In this document: piece by piece, positions 30,101 to 39,600 of the stretch
Numbering within the stretch: the stretch's first letter is position 1
Layout: each line of letters opens with the position of its first letter
IMG/VR virus record: IMGVR_UViG_3300010389_000006
Coordinates: 21,160-85,159 of that record
Source of the DNA: a virus
Strand: one strand, 5' to 3'
Length of the DNA stretch: 64,000 nt
Position numbers and translations under genes: made by a program
The notes under the pieces: model-generated
The model's database searches: none
The model's input: only the letters and a program-made list of their open reading frames with translations
What the model was told of the DNA's origin: nothing

Positions 30101-33100
30101 GTGATACTATTACTTTTGCTGCTCCTCCACTCGGACCAGGACAAAAGTTAACAGGAAATAATCTATCAGAACTCTCTGATTATTCTGGAACTATTTTCTA
30201 CGGAAGATATTTTGCTTTCAAGGACAATCAGTATAACACAAGATATTTCAAAAAACTCAGAAATATTTTCCAGAGAAATGGAAGATGGTTAGATTCTGCA
30301 AATCAGATTGAAAGAAACAGAACTTTCATTGTTGAAGAGACAATCGGTTATGGTAGAGAGAAGTATCCATCTCTTGATTGGAGTACAAAGCAAGATGATT
30401 ATGAGAGAGATCTAGGTTATGTTCTAGATGCATATGAGCATGATATTAGATTTGGCGGTAACGTCAAGACTGTTGATTATATCAATTTGTTTGGTGATGA
30501 CTCAGATTATGATTATATTACAAAGAATAAAACAGAGTCTCTAGGTATTATAAAGTATGCTACAAACTTAGCAAATCTTGCTATCAGAAATTGGGACATT
30601 GTTGAAAGTGGTGTAAGCTACATTCAAGGTTCTAGACAGATGACTGTCTCTGATACTAACAGACTTGCAGTTGGTATGCATGTAAGTTCTGGTAGAGCAT
30701 ATCCAGAAGAAACTAAGATTGTTTCTATTGACAGTGATACACAAATCACACTTTCAAGAGCAGCACTTGCAAACTCAGGTGGTGGCGGTGGTGCTCCACA
30801 AGGAACAACATCTTATAGTGGAACTAGTGGTGGTGATATTGCATCTCCAACAAACACTGTTGCCATTGAACCTGGAGATACCTTTGCTGTAGAACCTGGA
30901 GATACCTTCACTGCTTCAATTTCTTTCTCTGGAAATGATGTTGCTACATTCTTCTTCAGTGGTATTAATAGTGGAACATTCTATGATGCTGCTAATTTGA
31001 TTGCTGGTAATAAACTCTATCTACAAGAAGAGATTAGCGAATACATTTATGATACTTACACTCTTCCCCAAGGTGACAAAGCAAAGTGCTACAGAGATCT
31101 TGGATATTTGATTGATGCTATTGTCTATCACCTCAAACTTGGCGGTAATCAACAGGTTGTGGAATTTGCTCGTTTGTACTATACAAACACTGGATATCCT
31201 TATGGAGAAGAATTAACATATATCAACAGATCTGCAGAAGAAACCACTGCTGCAATTGATGCTTGGGAAAAACTAGGCGAGAAGATGATTCTTGCTATGA
31301 GAAATACTCTTGGAGCAGGAACTTATACATCTATTACTCCATATACAGATCTTAGTATTTCTCCAGATTCTCAAGTTCCAGAGTGTGCTGAAGTAGCATC
31401 TGCAATTAATTCATTTGTTGACATTGTTAAGGATATTATTGCAAATGGAACAGGAGCGGTTGATACTGTTAGCATCAATGCCAGTAAACCTGGAAACTGG
31501 ACAGATACAAAACCATACACAGATTATAACCTAATTCCAGATACAGATCTTCCTTACAATGGTGAGTGTGATGATGTTGTATCTTCTATCAATTCACTTT
31601 ATGACAATGTATCTGATATCCTCAATAATTCATCTGCGGTAAGAACTCTGCCCGATTATGTTGATGGTGAGAACAAAATCTTTGAGATGTATTGGGAAGA
31701 TGGTAGTGAAGTTAATACTGAAGAGGATGAAGATCTCTTCTTGACTATCAATGCTGTACTACAACGTCCAAAGTATAACGCAGATTATCCTGGTGAAGAT
31801 TCTTACTACATTGATAGAACTACAATTCCAAACAAATTAGTATTTGATGTCGCTCCTATCTGGGATCAAGATTTTGGTGCTAAGAGCATTGGTGAACCAA
31901 CTGCGGTTGAAAAAGTTGTTGGTATTGGCGTTGGTAACTATAAGAGATTAACAATTGATAAGAATTTGGTTGATGGTTCTAGGACTGGTCCATTCCTGAT
32001 TCTTGATGTAGAAGACGGCACTGTACAAAGTATTGAAGACAAAGAGTTCTTATATGTCTTCCTAGATGGCGTCCTGCAGAGAGAAGGATATAGTTATACA
32101 ATTTCTGGTCCAAACATTTACTTCAATGTTCCTATTAAAAAGGAAATGAAGATTGATATGAGATATCTCTATGGTAGAGATGTCGGACAGATCCTCAATC
32201 TCTATGATTTTGCACCAGATCAGTTCTATGCAAAAGCATCTGTTGTTTTAGATGTTTCTTCTGGACTATCAAATTTAGTTTCATATACTTGGATGGGAGA
32301 CAAAATTGGAACTCCAATTCATGCTTGGCAAGTTAGACCAAATGGAACAAAAAATATTCTTGGACAAGTATCAAATATTACTCCATATAATTCTACATCA
32401 CAGGTAGCATTTGGTGTATTTGGATTTAAGTGCGATTTAGATACATCATTACCTCTCACATTTGCGTCTTCAGCAGATTACTCTAAGACTGTATCTATTG
32501 ATATTTCTGACTATACTATTATATACGAAACTGATGAGTTTGGAAGAACTATTCTATCAGATAATAGTCAAATTTGGTCTGGATCTTACTTAAGAAAAAC
32601 ATATAGAAATCCATTCTTAAGTCTTTCCAATGGAGACAACATTAGAGTTGAAGGTGAAGATAAGTTTAGAAGAATTAAGACTCTTCCAAGCAGAACAACA
32701 AGTAAGGAACAAAGACTACAAGAACAAGTATCAAACTCGTTGTTTGGTTCTGTTGATGTGGAAAGATACAATGGCATCACACGAGGTGAAGGTCTTAGTG
32801 TTGTTGCGATTATTGAAAATGGATCAGTAGTTAGACTTGAGTGGAACCAGCGTAGTTATGAACCACTTACACAACCAACAGCATATCAATACTATACTCC
32901 ACCTGTACTTCACTTCATTCCTCTAGATGGAAATGGTGGTGGTGCAAGAGCGAACGTTCTTGTAAGTAAAGGTCAGGTAATTAGTGTTGACTTAATTGAT
33001 GGTGGTTCTGGATATACAGAAGCTCCAAAAGTAGAAGTTGCGAGAAGATATGATGTTCTTTCTGATAGAGACATTGGTGTTTCCTTAATTAATGTCTCTG

Positions 33101-34674
33101 TCAATCCTGTAGTAGAAATGCAAGGATTGATCTCTCAATCAACTGTTGATGTTATTACTTTACCACCACCATTAGCATTTACATCTACTGCTGTTGTAGT
33201 TGATAGTCCAAAGAGAGTTGATATTGATCTGGAAGCAGAGATTCAACTTCTTCGTGAAGTTAGTGAAAATCTTGCTGGATCTACTTCAGAAATTCGTTCT
33301 AGCAGACCAAATCCAGACAAGTTTGCTATTATTGATATGTTCACTGCAACAAATCAATATCTATCTCAAGTTTCTGGTCGCGTTGATAACATTATTTCTA
33401 GCTCTGTTGTAACTGCTAATAGGCAGATTACTAGCACTGTACATAATATCATTCAAAATACTTCGCTATCTAACATTAACTACTATGAAGTTGGCGCGTT
33501 CCTTGAAGTTGATGCAGATGTAGCAGATACTATTATCTACATTTCCGATACATCCAAGTTTAAGACAAATGGATTCTTACTAATTGGTGATGAAGTTGTA
33601 CGCTACATGCGTAAACTTTCTGATAGATTCTTAATGGTCCAGAGGGGTCAAGAAGGAACTACAGCGAAGTTCTGGCCAGCTGGAACATTTATTCGTCAGA
33701 TTCCTGATCCAGTATCTGTTGCTCCTGGTGGTATTATCTCTATTGAGTCTGAGGCAAGTGTTTCTATCGTTGGTGCCGCCGCAGGTCTTGATGGTAGAAC
33801 TGGTCAGGATAGAATCAGATATGAGCAGATTGAAACTCCCGATGTAACTCTAACAACAACTTCTAGAGAAATCATTGCAGAGATTCAACCCGAGTTGAAT
33901 GTAGAATCTGTATCCACTATTAGTTCAAAAGTATTCTATAGACTCGAAGTTCCATTTAATATAACTCCAGTAGCTACTGTTAAAGAAGTAGAAATTGCTC
34001 AAATTAAATGTGAAATTCAAACTGTACAAACAGAATTTAATATCAGAAAAGAAGCACTTGAAGTTGTACTAATTCCACCTCCATCTGGTGTTGTTGATGG
34101 ATATCAAGAAAGTGCATTTATTTCAGATCCAATTAAAACTAGATTAAATGGATTCGTAGATCTCTTAGATGATTATGGAGTTGTACAAAGAAATGGTAAT
34201 GTAATTTACGTAAGAAATTCCGTTTTTGGAACTGGTTCGGAATATATTGGTCAATACACAAAGACTAATGCTGGTCATACAATTAGTCATTTTAATGGAA
34301 TTTTTGATACTGGAGTTTGTAATGTTTCTGGTGTGTCATTCCTAGAAATAGATCTACATTTCTCTTCTTTGACACTTAGAGATTTTGAGTTGAGAGGAAA
34401 TTCAAGTTATACTCTGAATGGAGATAAATTTACTCTGATGCCTCCATCAATTCAAAATCCTGTTGCTATTAGCTCTTCTTCTGGAACAATAGGAGGTCCA
34501 ATTGTTGTACAAGATACAACATACTTCCCAGATGAAGGTTATCTCTTCACCAGTGGCGGTACTGTTGTACAATACACAAGCAAGACTACCACAACATTTG
34601 AAGGATGTACATTGTATAGTGGACCAGATTCTATCAGCAATGGTGATGAATTAGTTCCATTCTCAATTGTCTAA
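24133..34674 (+). CDS. Giant baseplate wedge protein (gp7-like, 3513 aa)
   Basis: A 3513-aa protein, over three times T4 gp7 (1032 aa). Residues 174-213 (YLRGEVDKRTLIKNINKFYK, then AKGTDSSIKFIFNTI) resemble the T4 gp7 segment with FYSTKGIEASYKFLF, and gene order (after gp6, before gp8) agrees. The rest is a mosaic. Four RG..GT units occur at about 99-125, 342-372, 1298-1330 and 3149-3185. There are GSGY-type beta repeats, and a YHYH-like domain at about 756-880 (GFAYDGNPIYGPF, then LDENNGRF). HPAGF follows near 1850, and three LNGVLQ-type beta units near 1980, 2540 and 2640. Helical modules lie at about 2091-2170 and 2281-2440. It probably forms the wedge scaffold and its peripheral arms. The codons are AT-rich throughout and no frameshift was seen. 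Confidence 0.6.
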   Translation: MAAVKTKRISTLIESQLPEFIATEYELFAKFVQKYYEAQEVQGGTLDIISNIQKYADIDFYEKNLLKQNDTLAVSISDTDTTIVVNDASSFPAKNGYIRINDEIIFYSNRTDTEFLNCSRGVSGNTTLGDLYTESNFTSTEATSHNANVKVYNVSNLFLYAFVKNFESQYLGSFPEKYLRGEVDKRTLIKNINKFYKAKGTDSSIKFIFNTIVSQDVTNKPEVYKPKDFTYKVSKSDWVNVYALKVKVISGDPTDLIGKQIVQPETEEYGYVSATVDNARAEGTFDGEKIWNIVLAPETVTGEFAISTKTRLEKNISQADSVGKRINVFSTIGWGKTGEVLIGEETIKFDDKNVTQFTISKRGNITYNHEAGASVYKPVVISGSNVKLLTLGVVYNFEINDSHPYSAVDDTIEISNPGFESADPKIVNTGSNQTRWILNRNLPINAPTVPYVGTQLGQTSTDVSAIFADDQYYYITSSGYPSYKILDGSDVSQTVEDQKLLRIIRRLATRTTEKYKTPKTEVGILLNGVRLYGYKDTDSIRYGTLEQIVPDRQGSGYVKPPFVLLDGAPNKARAVLSGSVVERYIVDTNNIFPRTPVVEVTSGRGASVRAVVTGDKITSLVVENPGEYYSSPPIVRITDSNGKGRFAEYNAIVDTDGKLVDFEKIAEGNFYDQRTVKVDIIAVGNGAIGTPLLKEWNFNRYEKLKTVLDTENGYLFPNYNITFENGYGQVANPKALRVALNDNLSAAGLEPSTKTHSPILGFAYDGNPIYGPFAHQNPLDSQSPIVRMTSSYVRNSSRSGGPSVSDYPLGTFTNDYTYKHKNGSLDENNGRFCITPEFPEGVYAYFLTIDSNQVPQYPYILGENFYSLPVDSNYNSDINQNDIPKASKRLFTLGMQGNGSGVFAKINEVKPGTVDNITIENSSSNFSVNSKVYFDNKGTNGSEAEALVNSVKGKPVSYIDSYENKVVKLTTIQNAYLFTDDILRQPSSNASGQIVGNVRNDNEIVLKNVVGTFDNTGTFSADIKTFFILLDQDSSYSEGAILSLTDGINPTVAKGEVLNGTSNQNVVEIKVVPLNPEDDPQDWDLGDWFQFNQGEYFLQSNNFFNTSGTRPVTLTSLSDNLEPFEVNQSVALVETLGNHGLGIDDKVDITILPSDSTKTKTYYLRKRLYQNVVFKAPKYSSTISDTGVGRFQILNGGADYAPGTYTNVPFTGGSGTGATAIITVSDAGVVSSISIQDKGTGYRKADYLGIDDESLSRSVASQSTQRLTLYVDHVGFAAGSTRLNVSSANGLAEGDTVLIGEEVIEIASISGNTLTVLRGREGTVDKDHYDKQPVDIYKPKLNFVDNFQLGAGNSAYIASYNPSTQEATLVYDYQVELNTAVSVTISTSFFDSSVPSRLVAIQSLEPIAYKFEFSEDNVNFTPNPNIDIQELYRYVFDTSHPSLTGTYFDLSPSKNFNLITGEKLASNTLPGNAGAFTEVKFGFGSRIAANDYSTERGTDFTNFYYFDKNGIVNAEGSFLKIVKDPLQGEKRVIYVTPNRFVYNVSSEPLWDGSGDISYTTTGQFAIGEIKDFKITNLGLNYKKVPIITGVAPTQNYRASATVLFDLESKLITSVEVNERGSNYSNPKVVITDGDGIDAKFNVVLRGGEIFSITVANPGSGYTYAPTIEIVESDVEAYVDSNTIGIPQSVSIIRNGGAFHLDKTVASNFTSKYTLALLSPEGRFRKGETVVQKVGATEVMRAKVAEWRQGTNLLKLESVTGIVRQNLEVQGLISKSTGTVKAIYATTFKEKITSFFDNIGYYSSDRGKLGVSNQKITDSFFYQDYSYVVKSKTPIDQWRELIKSTTHPAGFKLFGQVDIETDAPVEMPAEAPKASHFTVIQLWDPNKNKITVENTRRTITQTVQKIENQRIKKGVGSAATSEFNFNESRAFTVTLSAPFDGYFDNDGRLQGTTTFQLLNDGALFSPASAKNLVITLNGVLQEPEVAYTVSGDTITFAAPPLGPGQKLTGNNLSELSDYSGTIFYGRYFAFKDNQYNTRYFKKLRNIFQRNGRWLDSANQIERNRTFIVEETIGYGREKYPSLDWSTKQDDYERDLGYVLDAYEHDIRFGGNVKTVDYINLFGDDSDYDYITKNKTESLGIIKYATNLANLAIRNWDIVESGVSYIQGSRQMTVSDTNRLAVGMHVSSGRAYPEETKIVSIDSDTQITLSRAALANSGGGGGAPQGTTSYSGTSGGDIASPTNTVAIEPGDTFAVEPGDTFTASISFSGNDVATFFFSGINSGTFYDAANLIAGNKLYLQEEISEYIYDTYTLPQGDKAKCYRDLGYLIDAIVYHLKLGGNQQVVEFARLYYTNTGYPYGEELTYINRSAEETTAAIDAWEKLGEKMILAMRNTLGAGTYTSITPYTDLSISPDSQVPECAEVASAINSFVDIVKDIIANGTGAVDTVSINASKPGNWTDTKPYTDYNLIPDTDLPYNGECDDVVSSINSLYDNVSDILNNSSAVRTLPDYVDGENKIFEMYWEDGSEVNTEEDEDLFLTINAVLQRPKYNADYPGEDSYYIDRTTIPNKLVFDVAPIWDQDFGAKSIGEPTAVEKVVGIGVGNYKRLTIDKNLVDGSRTGPFLILDVEDGTVQSIEDKEFLYVFLDGVLQREGYSYTISGPNIYFNVPIKKEMKIDMRYLYGRDVGQILNLYDFAPDQFYAKASVVLDVSSGLSNLVSYTWMGDKIGTPIHAWQVRPNGTKNILGQVSNITPYNSTSQVAFGVFGFKCDLDTSLPLTFASSADYSKTVSIDISDYTIIYETDEFGRTILSDNSQIWSGSYLRKTYRNPFLSLSNGDNIRVEGEDKFRRIKTLPSRTTSKEQRLQEQVSNSLFGSVDVERYNGITRGEGLSVVAIIENGSVVRLEWNQRSYEPLTQPTAYQYYTPPVLHFIPLDGNGGGARANVLVSKGQVISVDLIDGGSGYTEAPKVEVARRYDVLSDRDIGVSLINVSVNPVVEMQGLISQSTVDVITLPPPLAFTSTAVVVDSPKRVDIDLEAEIQLLREVSENLAGSTSEIRSSRPNPDKFAIIDMFTATNQYLSQVSGRVDNIISSSVVTANRQITSTVHNIIQNTSLSNINYYEVGAFLEVDADVADTIIYISDTSKFKTNGFLLIGDEVVRYMRKLSDRFLMVQRGQEGTTAKFWPAGTFIRQIPDPVSVAPGGIISIESEASVSIVGAAAGLDGRTGQDRIRYEQIETPDVTLTTTSREIIAEIQPELNVESVSTISSKVFYRLEVPFNITPVATVKEVEIAQIKCEIQTVQTEFNIRKEALEVVLIPPPSGVVDGYQESAFISDPIKTRLNGFVDLLDDYGVVQRNGNVIYVRNSVFGTGSEYIGQYTKTNAGHTISHFNGIFDTGVCNVSGVSFLEIDLHFSSLTLRDFELRGNSSYTLNGDKFTLMPPSIQNPVAISSSSGTIGGPIVVQDTTYFPDEGYLFTSGGTVVQYTSKTTTTFEGCTLYSGPDSISNGDELVPFSIV

Positions 34675-34695
34675 ATAACTGCATAAATATAAATA
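34671..34695 (+). promoter_or_regulatory. Tandem late promoters
   Basis: CTAAATAA at 34671, ATAAATA at 34683 and a perfect T4 consensus TATAAATA at 34688-34695, the last 32 bases before the gp8 ATG. Three boxes in 25 bases suggest very strong late transcription of gp8. Confidence 0.7.
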
Positions 34696-34727
34696 ACTCA
34701 GGCACAACACTACGTCGGAAAAAACCA

Positions 34728-36575
34728 ATGGCTGCTATTATCTCTGATAAGTTTAGAATTTTTAATGCGAAGCAATTCCTGGAATCGCTTACTGAGGGTG
34801 CTACCGATGATAGCCCCGAAAAAACTAGAATGTATTTCTTTGTGGGTCGCCCACAACCATGGAGAGCATACTTAGAAGTATACTCCAAATCTTCAACCAA
34901 CTTCACTGTTGGCAATGAAGTTTATATTGGAACATATGGAACAACAGCGTTCCGTGCCACTGTTGCTGCTGTTTATGATAGTGCCCTTCTTCTAACCGAC
35001 GTTTTTGGCAGCAACGGTGTCAACTCCGCTCCTCCTCTTGGTAGCACCCTAAAAGAGACTGCAGACGGTGGTTCTACCGATACTCTTGCTACAGCAACGA
35101 CTGGTGTTTATCGCTACGCTACCGAGGACGTTCCACCCCTCCCTCTAGATAATCAGAGAGAAAAAATTGCACTATATGATGAAATCATCGCTGCTAAGCG
35201 TATTTCCGATGCTTTTGCAAGAACAGTAATTCGTCGTTATAACTGGAACTTGGTTGCTAACCCCAAGTTTGACATGTGGAAGCCTGACTACTCTGCTACT
35301 CCTGGTGGCGGTGGTCAAATTGGTAAGCAAACCGCAACTGGTGCAGACAGCATCTCTGATGCTAAGTTCTATGTAATGAACAGCAACTACGAAGTATTCA
35401 AGTGCCTCTACAACGGTGAAGGTCCTGGAAATCCAACTGGTGTAGATGCTGTTGAAGAACCAACCACTTCAGGTGGTAACTACGACGCTGGAACTGGTCT
35501 TTACACCGAGACTACAAATGTAAATGGTAATTACATTTGGAAGTACATGTACACCATTCCAACCGATGATGTTCTGAAGTTCCTATCTTCTGACTTCATG
35601 CCAATCGTTCTTCCTGCTAACCCATCACGTACAACTGTTGTTGGACAAGCAGTTGCTGGAGCAATTGACGTTGTTCTAATTGAAGACGCTGGTAGCGGTC
35701 TTCCTGCAAACAGAGGTGTTGGCAACGAACTCTATGCTGGTATCAAGGGAGATGGTGCTGGTGGTGTTGTTAAGATGACTACCGATGGTAGTGGTTCAAT
35801 CCTAACTGCTGAAGTTGAAGTTCGCGGTTCTGGATACACCTATGCTAATGTTCTTCTCGGCAACGGCAATCTGTTCACCGATCCTGGTCTAGCACCTGGC
35901 GATGCAATTGCAACTCCTGGTGGTTGGAGTGGTGCTCTAGAAGCAATCCTACCTCCTCAGGGCGGTCATGGTTCAGATCACGAAACCGAACTCAACGGTA
36001 AGCGTGTTATGACAAACATCCGTCTAACATATGATGAAGGTTCAGGCGACTTCCCCGTTGACAACGACTTCCGTAGAATCGGTATTATCAAGGACCCATA
36101 TGCATGGGGAACTACCGATTTCCTACTTTCAGACACAGTTTCTGGTCTAAGAGCACTCAAGCTTCAAGGATCACAAGCAGATTACATCCCTGATGAGACA
36201 ATCACTCAGTCTGTAACTGGTGGTACTGCTTATGGTACTGTTGTTTCTTGGGTACTAGATTCTGGTTCTACTACAGACGGTGTTCTCAAGTACATCCAAA
36301 CCAACGATGCACACACCGATCAGGGTGTTGTAAGAGCATTTGAAAGCACTGGTGCTACAGTTGCTGGTGGTCAGTCTGGTGGAGACGGAACTGTACTTAC
36401 TACCTACAACACTGGTGGTGCTGTTCTTCCTCTCCTAGGTCATTCATTCACTAATGGTCTTTCAAATCCAGAGATTGAGAACAACTCTGGCGATGTAATC
36501 TACATTGAGAACCGTCGTCTAATCACCCGTGCTCCTGACCAGATTGAAGACATCAAACTTGTAATTGAATTCTGA
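34728..36575 (+). CDS. gp8: Baseplate wedge protein gp8
   Basis: A 615-aa protein resembling T4 gp8 (334 aa) at both ends. The N-terminus SDKFRIFNAKQFLESL, with MYFFVGRPQPW nearby, fits the TF.gR..pW strand. The centre YIWKYMYTIPTDDVLKFLSS is the YvWeYlfeIP segment, and the C-terminus NSGDVIYIENRRLITRAPDQ matches the T4 end HSGEMIYMENRPPI. The extra 280 residues include a GSGY beta unit near 365 and Gly/Thr-rich insertions. gp8 is the wedge dimer linking gp7 and gp10 in T4. Confidence 0.85.
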   Translation: MAAIISDKFRIFNAKQFLESLTEGATDDSPEKTRMYFFVGRPQPWRAYLEVYSKSSTNFTVGNEVYIGTYGTTAFRATVAAVYDSALLLTDVFGSNGVNSAPPLGSTLKETADGGSTDTLATATTGVYRYATEDVPPLPLDNQREKIALYDEIIAAKRISDAFARTVIRRYNWNLVANPKFDMWKPDYSATPGGGGQIGKQTATGADSISDAKFYVMNSNYEVFKCLYNGEGPGNPTGVDAVEEPTTSGGNYDAGTGLYTETTNVNGNYIWKYMYTIPTDDVLKFLSSDFMPIVLPANPSRTTVVGQAVAGAIDVVLIEDAGSGLPANRGVGNELYAGIKGDGAGGVVKMTTDGSGSILTAEVEVRGSGYTYANVLLGNGNLFTDPGLAPGDAIATPGGWSGALEAILPPQGGHGSDHETELNGKRVMTNIRLTYDEGSGDFPVDNDFRRIGIIKDPYAWGTTDFLLSDTVSGLRALKLQGSQADYIPDETITQSVTGGTAYGTVVSWVLDSGSTTDGVLKYIQTNDAHTDQGVVRAFESTGATVAGGQSGGDGTVLTTYNTGGAVLPLLGHSFTNGLSNPEIENNSGDVIYIENRRLITRAPDQIEDIKLVIEF

Positions 36576-36592
36576 TTTATCAGACTTCTAAG

Positions 36593-36622
36593 AATCCCCC
36601 GAGAGATCGGGGGATTTTTTTT
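36593..36622 (+). terminator. Strong Rho-independent terminator
   Basis: AATCCCCCGA-GAGA-TCGGGGGATT, a perfect 10-bp stem with a GAGA loop, followed by a run of eight T. It closes the gp25-gp8 transcription unit. Confidence 0.9.
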
Positions 36623-36629
36623 ATCCTTA

Positions 36630-36636
36630 CTAAATA
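36630..36636 (+). promoter_or_regulatory. Late promoter (CTAAATA)
   Basis: CTAAATA directly after the terminator and 41 bases before the next ATG. It is partly inside an inverted repeat with arms AAATACTAG (36632-36640) and CTAGTATTT (36651-36659). Confidence 0.6.
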
Positions 36637-36670
36637 CTAGGGACTAGATACTAGTATTTGGCGGAGTACG

Positions 36671-39600
36671 ATGCCTCAGAAGACGAACCTAAATGTAAAT
36701 CCTTATTACGAGGACTTTGACGCGAGTAAGAATTTTTATAAAATTCTATTCCGTCCTGGATACTCCATTCAAGGTAGAGAATTAACACAAGTTCAGTCAA
36801 TCCTCCAAAACCAGATTGAGAGTTTTGGTAGATATGCATTTAAGCAAGGAGAACTTGTAATTCCTGGAGAGGTTGGTTTAAATACCAAACTAGATTATGT
36901 AAAGTTATCTTCTGTATCTGAAGTTGCAGTAAACGATGGAAACGATATCGTTTATAAGAAATATGATATTACTCAACTAGTAGGTCAACAACTAAGAGGT
37001 TTAACTTCTGGTGTTATTGCTAATGTTCTAGCAGCAAATCTGTCAACCGAGGCAACGGCAGATACTCTATACGTTAGCTATATCAATAGTGGTAATTCTA
37101 ATACAGAGTCCACATTCAGACAAGGCGAGACTTTAGAAGTTATTGATGGTGTAAACACTCCATTAATGGTTGTTGGAACAGATGGTAGTGTATTACCTAC
37201 CAGTATCAATGTAACTAACCCAGATACTGGAGATACTACATCACTAGAAAGTCCTGCAATGGGATACGCTTCTGCTGTTAAGGTAGAAGAAGGTATCTAT
37301 TTTGTCAATGGATATTTTGTTCGCAATGAAGCAGCTCTGCTCGTCATTGATGAATACTATGATAAACCATCTGCAAAAGTTGGTTTTACCATTAAGGAAG
37401 AAATTATTAGTCCAGAAGAAGATTCAAGTCTATACGATAATGCAATTGGATCTTCTAACTACACCGCACCTGGAGCACATAGACTAAAAATTAGTCTTGA
37501 ATTAAAAGAGTTTGCTCTAGATGCAATTACAGATAAGAATTTTATTCAACTTATCACTGTCAAAAGAGGTCAAGTACAGAGAAAGGTAACTGCCGCTGAC
37601 TATTCACTCATTGAGCAAACACTTGCAAGAAGAACATTTGACGAGAGTGGTGATTATGTTGTAGATGATTTTGCAATTGATATCAGAGAGTTTGCACAGA
37701 AGGATAGCAATCGCGGTATCTACTCTGCTGATGAATTTGGTCTTTATAATGGATATACTGCTGGCGAAGCTGCCAGAAAAATGGTTGCCAGTGTTGGTCC
37801 TGGTAAGGCATATATCAAAGGATATGAAATTGTCAATAAGGAAACTAAGTATCTTGAGATTAACAAAGCAAGAGAAAGTCTCACCAGCGACAATGTAACT
37901 CTCAAAACAAGAGGACTACCTACATTCAGTATTACTAATACCTACGGTAGTGTTCCTCTCAACAAAGAAGGTTCACAATTAACAGCATATCCAACTCTAT
38001 ATCTCTCATCTTTGTTCAATGATGGATATGTTGGTCTTAACAATACAGAGGCAAGCAACAACTATCGTCAAACAATTACAAGAAGAGGTCAGTTCTTAGA
38101 TTCTAATAAAGGTGTTAGAACGATCACTCTTGAGGTAGTTGATGTCAATATTCCAATTGCATCAATTGTTGCATCAGATTTGACAGATACATTCAACAAA
38201 CTATGGTATGTCAAGACAAGAGCAGGCACGAACGTAGTTGATTACGTTGATGTTCTATCATATAGTAAAGTATTCAAACCAGCAAAGAATCCTGGTACTA
38301 CTGAAGAGTCCAGATTCCTAGAAGTAACAGTAACTGGATTGAAGAGCGACCTTGAAAACATTTTCATTGAGTACGACGAAGGATCTGAAGAAGGTAAAAA
38401 GAGAAAGCTCTTCCTAACAGAAGCAGATGCTAGAGGAGATGAGAAAGAAGATCTTTCATCAACTGTATTTGCTAACATCATTGATTATAGCGAGACAATT
38501 ACTCCAGTAATCGGTACTGCAAAACCAAGCAACTTCTTCCTACAGGAAAGAGGAACTGGATTCAACTCTGACTCGGACATCGTTCTTTCTAAAGGTGTTG
38601 AAGCAGACGGAACCCAGTCTTACAATGCTGTATTCGGTCTCTCATATTTTGATCCTCAATTCTTCACCAAGATCAAACTAGAAACTCAACCACCTTCACA
38701 ATCATATGGTGTTGGTACATATGTTTATGGTTTGACCAGTGGAGCATACGGTGTTGTTGAGGGCGGTCCATCTGGAGTCTATTCAACAGGAAGAATCTTG
38801 TTTGTGAAGACTCTTTCTGGAAAGTTTGCACCAGGAGAGACACTCAAAGATGAGGGTGGAAACCTAGTCAAGATTGCTCAGGAGAACACAATTTCTCACT
38901 TTGTTGTTCAAGAAAGAGGTTTGGGATATCCAACAACCTCAACAATTAAGATTGATGGTGTTTCATTTGATCAAGGTAAGATTGAATTGGGATTCTTAGG
39001 TCAGGGAATCTATAGAGTAGATATTCTTGACAGAACTGCGGTATCTAATACTTACTCCAGACCACCAGTAGTATCAATTGATGCGGGAGAAGCAACTCCA
39101 ACTACTGCTGCGGTAATCATTCCTGTTCTCAACAGAAACACTGTTATTACATACACACCTCAAAATGTTAAGTCCATTGGAACTTCATATGGTTCAGGTG
39201 GAGCAAATACTTTCACAGCAGATATCCTAGTTGATGACAGAAATTATGCTGATCTATACGATGTAACCGACTTTACTTTCTTCGGAAAGAAAGGAACTAA
39301 GTTCCTTGAGTCTACTAGCTTCAGTGCAGATGCAAGTTCCGTAGTTCAACAGGGAGATCTAATTCAATTCTCTGATGATTCTAATAATGTTATTAGAGCG
39401 GTTGTACAATATGCAACAATTCAGAAAGGATCATCAAAAACAAGAATCTATCTAGACGAAACTCTATATGATGATGTTGCTAGCACAAGCGTAGTAAGAT
39501 TCCGTCCTGTAATTCAGAATGCAAACTCAGGAACTTTACTATTCCCAACTGGAAGCAGATCTGTACAAAGTGTATCCGCTGGTCCAGATGATAGCAAGAT

